From: CABMGO01 sp964574775
GTDB lineage: Archaea > Nanobdellota > Nanobdellia > Pacearchaeales > GW2011-AR1
NCBI GenBank assembly: GCA_964574775.1
Contig: CAZNOS010000031.1
Coordinates: 1-10,374, forward strand
Direction: 5' to 3'
DNA length: 10,374 bases
The notes below the pieces were generated by a model. It was not told the origin of the DNA. It saw nothing but the letters and a program-made list of their open reading frames with translations, and did not search any database. Position 1 is the stretch's first letter, and the number at the start of each line of letters is the position of its first letter. Positions 5,328 to 10,374 of the stretch are shown one piece after another. Both the position numbers and the translations under genes were made by a program.

Positions 5328-7532
5328 TTATTTATTCTCTTCGTCCGTAGATTTTTCGTTTTCAGATCCATCTTCTCCTGGTTTAGCATCCGATTCCCTA
5401 CTTTTCATATATTCCTCTCTTTTTTTTGCCCAAGCTTCATTCGTTTTACATTTTGGATTAAAGCAGAATTTCCACGGTCTTTTTCCCTTTCTTAATGCCA
5501 TTATCATCGGAAAACCACATTCCATACAAAGTTCGTTCTGCTCTTCATTCTGACCCTCAGGGCTTCTGCTTGCTGACTCCGGGACACCCGCGGGTGCACT
5601 AGCCTCAACCTTTTTCTTAGCTGGTTTCATTAATCCATTTGGCGGTAAAGAAAATATTGTTTTGCACGCAGGATACGCATCGCATGAAATAAAAGATCTT
5701 CGAGTTTTTCGAGAAAACATAATTCTCAACTTCCCTTTATGACAAACCGGGCATTCAGTTAACGTATTTTCTTCTCTCTGTTGTTTGTAAACTTCGGCGT
5801 TAGCTTCTGCAAGAGAGTTACCAATTTTTTCCAAATTATCTAATATTCCCTTCGCGATTTTTCTTATGATAACTTTTGCTTCATCCATAACCCTATTTTC
5901 TTTTTCGGTCCATCCAGATTTAGATTCTGAAATTTCTCCCATTTCTTTTTCAATTTTTCTTGTCAACTCTTCATCGATAATTGTGGGAGAATATTTCTGT
6001 AGTGTCTCGATAATTTTTAACCCAAGGGGAGTAAGTTCGATCGATTTTTCTTTGATATAGCCCCTGTCGTAAAGCGTTTCTACAATATTAGACCGTGTAG
6101 CTTTTGTTCCAAGGTCTCTTTTTTCCAATTCTTTAACGAGCGACGCCGCAGAATATCTTTGCGGAGGTTTGGTCATTTTTTCTTCCGTTCTGATTTCCTC
6201 GACGCTAACTTCTCCATTCATTGTAGGAACATCTTCATCTTTGTAAGAATTAGGATAAACAGTTAGCCAATTTTTTTCTACAATTTTCAAGCCACGCGCA
6301 TTAAAATCCATTCCATTAACACTCACAGTTACTTTTTTATTTTCAGTAATAGCCGGCTCACAGAAACACGAAATAAATCTCTTAACAATTAAATCGTAAA
6401 GCTTTTTTTCTTGCTCGTTCATTTCTTTCATGTCACCAGTTGGATAAATTGCGGGGTGTGCAGGATCTGTTTTCAATCCCTCGGTTGGTTTTGGATTAAC
6501 AGCATATTTCACCATCGTCGTATATTTTTGCAGTTTTTTCAAAATTTTATCGTATCCAATTCCAATAGGATATTGCTGGGAAGAAGTTCTAGGATAGGAA
6601 ATAATTCCGTCAAGATAAAGTGATTGCGCAGTTGATAATGTCTGCGACGGAGTCATTCCGAGATATCTGTAAGCTTCCGTTTGTAAGGTTGTTAAATCAA
6701 AAGGAGTCGGTGTAGCAATTTGCTCCGTTGTTATATCTGTTTTAGCAATTCCNNNNNNNNNNNNNNNNNNNNNNNNNNNNNNNNNNNNNNNNNNNNNNNN
6801 NNNNNNNNNNNNNNNNNNNNNNNNNNNNNNNNNNNNNNNNNNNNNNNNNNNNAAACCACGAGATAAATTAATGCCATAGAACCAATCTAAAAAATGTCGC
6901 GTTTCTCCAGCATAAGCTTCGCCCCAGTTTATAGTTGGCTGTAAATTATTCCATGATTCTTGTAGTTCATCCTTCGTAAGAGAAGAAAATTTCATTCTTT
7001 TCGCATCCGACCTTTTACAAATAAAACGCACAACATTCCATCCGATAACCTCTCCCTCTACGTCATAGTCCGTCGCAACGATAATTTCGTTAGAATCCTG
7101 TGCCAGATGTTTCAAAACATCATAATACTTTTTCGTGTAAGCTCCAGTTTTAGATTCATAATTTGGCATCCACGCAACTTCGAAACTCGGAAATTCAGCA
7201 CGTGCAACAGTTTGTTTGATTCCGAAAAGATGACCGACTGCACATCCAACTAGAAAACTTTTTCCGTCTTTGTTGAATTGATAATACGCAACCCCATTTT
7301 TATCTTTAATTTTTTCATCCGTTCCATCAGAAAGCGCAGCAGCAATTTTTTCAGCAGCCTGTGGTTTTTCGGTAACGATTAAAATATTATTACCATATCC
7401 AGTCTTTTTTTCTTTAGGAGATTGTATTGTTGAAGCGGGCTTCGGAATCACCTTAGCCTTAGGAACTTTCTTTGGTTTAGTAACTACTTCTTCCTTTTCA
7501 GTATTAATCTTAATAGTTTTCTTCTTTGGCAT
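5328..7532 (-). CDS. topA: DNA topoisomerase I, type IA (interrupted by assembly gap)
   Basis: Archaeal type IA topoisomerase, which relaxes negatively supercoiled DNA through a transient 5'-phosphotyrosine link. A lysine-rich, low-complexity extension (residues 1-45) precedes the TOPRIM domain. That domain has ILIVTEKPQAAEKIA (50-64; catalytic Glu55), the GCAVGHLFGI motif (96-105) and ATDYDVEGEVIGWN (153-166; acidic triad Asp155, Asp157, Glu159). After FYGINLSRG (218-226) come 100 N at 6753-6852. Sequence resumes with PFDLTTLQTEAYRYLG, then YLDGIISYPRTSSQ, whose Tyr codon at 6594-6596 is the nucleophile. The C-terminus has two zinc ribbons: CPVC...C-x5-C, and CMEC...C-x4-C after an Ala/Glu/Pro-rich linker. 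An acidic, Lys/Ser-rich tail follows. The 734-residue length counts 34 placeholder residues; family comparison says more is missing. The reading frame on both sides is intact, so this is a gap, not a pseudogene. The ATG at 7532 sits about 27 bases after a TATA element. Confidence 0.95.
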   Translation of the reverse strand: MPKKKTIKINTEKEEVVTKPKKVPKAKVIPKPASTIQSPKEKKTGYGNNILIVTEKPQAAEKIAAALSDGTDEKIKDKNGVAYYQFNKDGKSFLVGCAVGHLFGIKQTVARAEFPSFEVAWMPNYESKTGAYTKKYYDVLKHLAQDSNEIIVATDYDVEGEVIGWNVVRFICKRSDAKRMKFSSLTKDELQESWNNLQPTINWGEAYAGETRHFLDWFYGINLSRGXXXXXXXXXXXXXXXXXXXXXXXXXXXXXXXXXXGIAKTDITTEQIATPTPFDLTTLQTEAYRYLGMTPSQTLSTAQSLYLDGIISYPRTSSQQYPIGIGYDKILKKLQKYTTMVKYAVNPKPTEGLKTDPAHPAIYPTGDMKEMNEQEKKLYDLIVKRFISCFCEPAITENKKVTVSVNGMDFNARGLKIVEKNWLTVYPNSYKDEDVPTMNGEVSVEEIRTEEKMTKPPQRYSAASLVKELEKRDLGTKATRSNIVETLYDRGYIKEKSIELTPLGLKIIETLQKYSPTIIDEELTRKIEKEMGEISESKSGWTEKENRVMDEAKVIIRKIAKGILDNLEKIGNSLAEANAEVYKQQREENTLTECPVCHKGKLRIMFSRKTRRSFISCDAYPACKTIFSLPPNGLMKPAKKKVEASAPAGVPESASRSPEGQNEEQNELCMECGFPMIMALRKGKRPWKFCFNPKCKTNEAWAKKREEYMKSRESDAKPGEDGSENEKSTDEENK
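6753..6852. other. Assembly gap of 100 N inside topA
   Basis: Exactly 100 unknown bases, the usual placeholder for a gap of unknown size. It removes the segment between the GINLSRA-type motif and the PxPFDLTTLQ motif. That segment normally carries the conserved SxGRVQTPTL region of the topoisomerase. Confidence 0.95.
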
Positions 7533-7553
7533 AAATAAGAGAGTTCTAGTGGT

Positions 7554-7563
7554 TTTTTATATG
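7554..7563 (-). promoter_or_regulatory. TATA element of topA
   Basis: On the minus strand it reads CATATAAAAA, about 27 bases before the topA ATG at 7532. It predicts a leaderless topA transcript. It lies back to back with the plus-strand TATA box at 7577-7584. Confidence 0.55.
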
Positions 7564-7576
7564 TTTGGGGGATATC

Positions 7577-7584
7577 TTTATAAA
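7577..7584 (+). promoter_or_regulatory. TATA box of the gene at 7606
   Basis: TTTATAAA, within CTTTATAAAC, is centred 25.5 bases before the ATG at 7606. It lies downstream of the GTG at 7549 and the ATG at 7561, so those upstream in-frame starts would not be on the transcript. Confidence 0.75.
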
Positions 7585-7605
7585 CAAATGAGGCCTAAAC
7601 CAAAT

Positions 7606-8160
7606 ATGCATAAGAAGTATTTAATTCTAGGGATTATTCTGATTTTGGTCATTAGTATTATTGGCACTTTAATGGTAAATAACATGAAAAAGCCAGTAGT
7701 TGCGGAAATAGATAAATCAACTACTATTCACGAAAAATTTAACCTAAGTGCAATTAGATGTGACGGAAGCGATAATAATCTTACAATTCCTGCAAATTAT
7801 GCAATTGTCCTCGTAGAGGTACCAAATGCACAGAAAAGAGATCTGCTAACTATTAACAGTACTATTAAAACTTCTAAATTATACGAACTAGCTTCCAACG
7901 TGAGAGGAGACAAATATTTTAATGAATCCATTACGGACATTGATGGAACAAGTGGTAGTATGTCTGGGAGAAACCCCATAAGCGATGGTTCGGATGTGTT
8001 TTTAATTGGAGTAAGTACTACAGAGACGAGTACATCATCAGAAAACAACGCCCTTTTAGAAATAATAAGAGAAAGGTTTACAGAGTATGTCTATTCTGTT
8101 TCCTACTTTAACCAACTTAACAATTCTGCAAATATGATATATACATGCAAAATAGAATAA
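7606..8160 (+). CDS. Membrane-anchored exported protein of unknown function
   Basis: A 184-residue protein with a short basic N-terminus (MHKKY) and one strong hydrophobic segment, residues about 5-23 (LILGIILILVISIIGTLMV). This acts as a signal anchor or uncleaved signal peptide and leaves the rest outside the cell. The outer part is rich in Ser, Thr, Asn and Asp. It has several N-x-S/T sequons (NLS, NLT, NST, NES, NNS-like), so it could be N-glycosylated. It has two cysteines far apart (RCDG near residue 52 and YTCKIE at the end) that could form a disulfide. No catalytic motif or known family is recognised. The reading frame is open back to GTG 7549, but the TATA box at 7577-7584 places the transcription start at 7606, so this ATG is chosen. 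It is divergent from topA and convergent with the thioredoxin, 12 bases apart. Confidence 0.8.
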   Translation: MHKKYLILGIILILVISIIGTLMVNNMKKPVVAEIDKSTTIHEKFNLSAIRCDGSDNNLTIPANYAIVLVEVPNAQKRDLLTINSTIKTSKLYELASNVRGDKYFNESITDIDGTSGSMSGRNPISDGSDVFLIGVSTTETSTSSENNALLEIIRERFTEYVYSVSYFNQLNNSANMIYTCKIE

Positions 8161-8172
8161 ATCAGAAGAATC

Positions 8173-8338
8173 TTACAAATTTGCATCAATCCAACTTTTA
8201 ATAGACGCTTCTGGTTGAACTCCAACAAATTCATCAACTATCAGTCCGTTCTTAAAAAGTTTTACAGCCGGAATTGACATTATGTCGTATTGAGCAGGAA
8301 TTTCTTGATTGTCTTGAACGTTCATTTTAACAATAGCA
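8173..8338 (-). CDS. Thioredoxin, C-terminal half only (5' part lost in assembly gap)
   Basis: Reading the minus strand out of the gap at 8338 gives 54 residues that end at the TAA at 8173-8175. They match the C-terminal half of a thioredoxin fold: AIVKMNVQDN (strand plus DxN turn), EIPAQYDIMSIPAVKLFKNG with the cis-proline loop (SIPAV for the common SIPT), then VDEFVGVQPEASIKSWIDANL as the last strand and helix. The active-site WCxxC half is not in the window. About 50 residues are missing by comparison with the roughly 105-residue family. No start codon in frame is seen to the right of the gap, so the start lies inside it. The likely role is cytoplasmic disulfide reduction. This gene is easily missed because its 5' end is masked. 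A full-length glutaredoxin-like or PDI-like variant cannot be excluded. Confidence 0.85.
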
Positions 8339-8438
8339 NNNNNNNNNNNNNNNNNNNNNNNNNNNNNNNNNNNNNNNNNNNNNNNNNNNNNNNNNNNNNN
8401 NNNNNNNNNNNNNNNNNNNNNNNNNNNNNNNNNNNNNN
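8339..8438. other. Assembly gap of 100 N in the thioredoxin gene
   Basis: Exactly 100 unknown bases. It hides the thioredoxin 5' half (CxxC active site and start codon) and probably part of the divergent promoter region shared with the gene at 8484. Confidence 0.95.
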
Positions 8439-8453
8439 GGATAAACTAAAACA

Positions 8454-8461
8454 TTTATTAA
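8454..8461 (+). promoter_or_regulatory. TATA box of the lycopene-cyclase-like gene
   Basis: TTTATTAA is centred 26.5 bases before the ATG at 8484. The same octamer precedes the DedA-like gene. It reads TTAATAAA on the other strand, so it could also serve the divergent thioredoxin gene whose start lies in the gap. Confidence 0.55.
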
Positions 8462-8483
8462 CTTATTTGATTAAAAAATAGAG

Positions 8484-9182
8484 ATGGTGAACTATACCTA
8501 CAGCTATTTGTTGATGGATTTAGGGTTTCTCATTATTTGGTTGTTTTTATTTGTCTGGAGGAAAGATGTTAGAAAAACCATGCTCTTTATTTCTATCCCC
8601 CTGGGTTTTATGGGACCATTCTTGGAATATTTATACGTGAATGATTGGTGGAGTCCATTAACAATAACGGGAACATTATTGGGTATAGAGGATTTCTTTT
8701 TCGGTTTTTTAATTGGAGGAATTTCTGCTGTAATTTACGAGGAGCTTTTCAAAAAGAGAATAAGGGAAAGAAAATTTTCTAAAAAGATAAGGGATGTTAA
8801 TAGAATATTTTTTTGGATAACGGCGGCCATGGGGATTATTGCGTTTTATTTTTGTTATTTTATAATTGGACTTAATACTTTCGTAATAACAACATCCTTG
8901 TTGATAATTTTAATTGCGATTATGTATGTAAAGAGAAGGGATCTTATTATAGATTCATTGGTGTCGGGATTTCTGTTGGTTGTAATTTCTTCGATTGTCT
9001 ATATAGCAGTAGAAATCATTACTCCGGGTTGGGTTTATGAGTTTTGGCATTTCAAGTTTTTCCCAAAGGTTTTGTTTTTAGGTTTGCCAATAGATGATAT
9101 AATATTCTATTTTCTTTTTGGCGCAGCCGTTGCTCCCTTATATGAATACTGGCAAGAAGGTAGATTAATAAATAAGAAGTAA
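8484..9182 (+). CDS. Lycopene cyclase domain-like integral membrane protein (tandem CrtYc/CrtYd-type repeats)
   Basis: A 232-residue protein with seven or so hydrophobic helices, built from two similar halves. Each half contains tryptophans in a loop followed by a glycine and an acidic pair heading a phenylalanine-rich helix. The first half has WWSPLTITGTLLGIEDFFFGF (residues 55-75), then YEELF. The second has PGWVYEFWHFKFFP (181-194) and GLPIDDIIFYFLFG (200-213), then LYEYW. This is the pattern of heterodimeric-type lycopene cyclases (CrtYc/CrtYd, and the fused CarR/CrtY form of haloarchaea and fungi), where the PLEExxFF motif is conserved and needed for ring closure. A basic loop (residues 89-106) joins the halves. 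The motif is degenerate here (IED and IDD instead of PLEE in the first half), so activity on lycopene is uncertain. No other carotenoid gene is visible. It is divergent from the thioredoxin and is followed 11 bases later by the ligase. Confidence 0.68.
   Translation: MVNYTYSYLLMDLGFLIIWLFLFVWRKDVRKTMLFISIPLGFMGPFLEYLYVNDWWSPLTITGTLLGIEDFFFGFLIGGISAVIYEELFKKRIRERKFSKKIRDVNRIFFWITAAMGIIAFYFCYFIIGLNTFVITTSLLIILIAIMYVKRRDLIIDSLVSGFLLVVISSIVYIAVEIITPGWVYEFWHFKFFPKVLFLGLPIDDIIFYFLFGAAVAPLYEYWQEGRLINKK
9164..9175 (+). promoter_or_regulatory. Possible internal TATA box for the ligase gene
   Basis: ATTAATAAATAA contains TTAATAAA (9165-9172), centred 25.5 bases before the ligase ATG at 9194. It lies within the last codons of the upstream gene. 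It fits the window's leaderless rule, but AT-rich coding DNA can produce such matches by chance. Confidence 0.4.
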
Positions 9183-9193
9183 TTGGTTTTTTT

Positions 9194-10374
9194 ATGTTAT
9201 ATCAAAAGCTCTGCGATATTTATGAGAAACTAGAAGCAACAAAAAAGGGACTTGAAAAAACATCAATCTTGGCAGAATTTCTAGGTGAAATTAAATCAGA
9301 ACCGCAAACAATCTATTTAATTCAAGGAAGATTCTTTCCAGACTATGATGAAAAAGAAACGGGAATTTCCGAACAACTTGCTATAAAAGCGATCTCTAAA
9401 GCATCTGGTGCTTCAGAAGAAAGCGTTGTAAAAGAATTTAAAAAAATTGGAGATCTGGGAAAAACTGCAGAATTATTAATGCAAAAAGGAAAACAGCAGA
9501 GTTTATTTTTTCAAAAACTAACAACCCAGAAGGTGCTAGAAAATTTAAGAAAACTTCCAGAGACAGAGGGTAAGGGCGCAGTAGATAGAAAATTTGGAAT
9601 TATAATCGAACTTCTAAATTCTGCATCTTCAAGTGAAGCAAAATATATTATTAGAACACTTCTGGGTGATTTAAAGGTTGGAATCGGTTCTGGGCTATTA
9701 AGAGACGCTATAGTCGAGTTTGCATTTCATCCGCAATCAATAGAAGATAAAAAACTAAAGGGAGAAATTCTTCAGACCGCGTATGACAAAGCCACAGATT
9801 TTGCAGAAATTTTCGAAAAAGCTTCTAAGGGCGAAAAAGAATTAGAAAAAATTAGTCTTTCCCCAGGGAAGCCAGTAAAAGTAATGCTTTATCCGAAGGC
9901 AAAAGATATTGCGAATGCGTTTGAAATCGTCGGAAAACCTGCAGCGTTTGAATTCAAATATGACGGGTTTAGAATGATGATAAACAAAGACGAAAAGGGA
10001 AATATAAAAATATTTACGAGAAGGCTCGATGAGGTTACGAAACAATTTCCGGAGGCAGTTAAATATGCAAATGAAAATGTGAACGCGGACACGTTTATAA
10101 TAGATTGCGAGGCTGTTGGATTTGATAGTAAAACGAAAAAGTATAAACCGTTTCAAGATATTTCTCAAAGAATAAGAAGAAAATATGATATTGAAAAACT
10201 TCAGGACCAACTCCCGATTGAGTTAAATGTTTTTGATATTATTTATTATAACGGGGAGTCTCTGATTGAGAAACCATTTTTGGAAAGAAGAAAAATAATT
10301 GAAAAAATAGTAAAGCAGGTTCCTTACAAAATGATTCTTGCGAAACAAATAATCACCGACGATGAAAACGAGGC
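9194..10374 (+). CDS. lig: ATP-dependent DNA ligase (3' end cut by window)
   Basis: The first 393 codons of an archaeal ATP-dependent DNA ligase, which seals nicks during replication and repair. The usual length is near 560-600 residues. Residues 1 to about 225 form the all-helical DNA-binding domain, including the conserved LLGDLKVGIGSGLLRDAI near 157-175 and AYDKATDFAEI. The adenylation domain begins with motif I, EFKYDGFR, whose Lys255 (codon 9956-9958) carries the AMP. RRLDEVTKQFPEA follows (the FTRR..E.T..FPE element), then motif III FIIDCEAVGFD near 300-307. KYKPFQDISQRIRRKYD and NVFDIIYYNGESLIEKPFLERR cover later nucleotidyltransferase motifs. The frame is open to the right edge. The OB-fold domain and motifs IV-VI lie mostly outside. 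The ATG at 9194 is the only sensible start, 11 bases after the upstream stop. Confidence 0.96.
   Translation, partial: MLYQKLCDIYEKLEATKKGLEKTSILAEFLGEIKSEPQTIYLIQGRFFPDYDEKETGISEQLAIKAISKASGASEESVVKEFKKIGDLGKTAELLMQKGKQQSLFFQKLTTQKVLENLRKLPETEGKGAVDRKFGIIIELLNSASSSEAKYIIRTLLGDLKVGIGSGLLRDAIVEFAFHPQSIEDKKLKGEILQTAYDKATDFAEIFEKASKGEKELEKISLSPGKPVKVMLYPKAKDIANAFEIVGKPAAFEFKYDGFRMMINKDEKGNIKIFTRRLDEVTKQFPEAVKYANENVNADTFIIDCEAVGFDSKTKKYKPFQDISQRIRRKYDIEKLQDQLPIELNVFDIIYYNGESLIEKPFLERRKIIEKIVKQVPYKMILAKQIITDDENE

Noticed and set aside
4130..7532. radB, the unknown gene and topA as a DNA-repair operon
   Set aside because: topA is on the opposite strand, and the first two genes each have their own TATA box, so they are neighbours rather than one operon.
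8290..8481. Plus-strand 63-residue ORF running through the N gap
   Set aside because: More than half of it is unknown sequence, and the part before the gap lies antisense to the clear thioredoxin coding sequence. The open frame is an artefact of the N run.
9842..10210. Minus-strand ORFs opposite the ligase
   Set aside because: They lie antisense to the adenylation domain including the catalytic KYDGFR motif, so they are shadows.
1..10374. CRISPR array, tRNA or rRNA genes, insertion sequence or phage genes, toxin-antitoxin or other defence system
   Set aside because: No regularly spaced repeats, cloverleaf-like sequences, rRNA motifs, transposase motifs or paired small genes were found by reading both strands. 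Intergenic regions are too short for most of these.

Overview
The window reads as AT-rich archaeal chromosome. The genes are archaeal: an RNA polymerase subunit L, RadB, an archaeal-style topoisomerase IA, an ATP-dependent DNA ligase, and an OB-fold plus DHH RecJ-like phosphoesterase. The promoters are archaeal too: TATA boxes of the TTTATAAA, TTTATTAA or CTTATAAC type sit about 25-27 bases before start codons, and no Shine-Dalgarno sequences are visible. Gene content and compactness suggest a DPANN-type or other uncultivated lineage, but that placement is inference. Two runs of exactly 100 N mark this as a scaffolded draft assembly.

Layout from left to right: a RecJ-like DHH protein (minus, 3' end outside the window); rpoL and a DedA/VTT-type membrane protein (plus); a family-2 glycosyltransferase (minus); a divergent PlsC-like acyltransferase (plus); radB (plus); an unrecognised 135-residue protein (plus); topA (minus, interrupted by gap 1); a membrane-anchored exported protein of unknown function (plus); the C-terminal half of a thioredoxin (minus, 5' part lost in gap 2); a lycopene-cyclase-like integral membrane protein (plus); and the first about 394 codons of an ATP-dependent DNA ligase (plus, 3' end outside the window). 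Coding density is very high, and the longest intergenic stretch is about 143 bases. No tRNA, rRNA, CRISPR array, insertion sequence or phage gene was seen.

Two functional themes are interleaved. One is DNA maintenance and transcription (RecJ-like, RpoL, RadB, TopA, ligase). The other is membrane and envelope (DedA-like, glycosyltransferase, acyltransferase-like, anchored exported protein, lycopene-cyclase-like). They do not form one clear operon: almost every gene carries its own TATA box at a fixed distance from its start codon, which implies mostly monocistronic, leaderless mRNAs. This rule also corrects gene starts, notably moving the exported protein's start to 7606.

I see no convincing new multi-gene system. 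The points most worth following are the orphan lycopene-cyclase-like protein, the acyltransferase-like protein without a canonical HX4D box in an archaeon, the uniform leaderless promoter architecture, and the two gaps, which probably hide more sequence than their 100 N imply.
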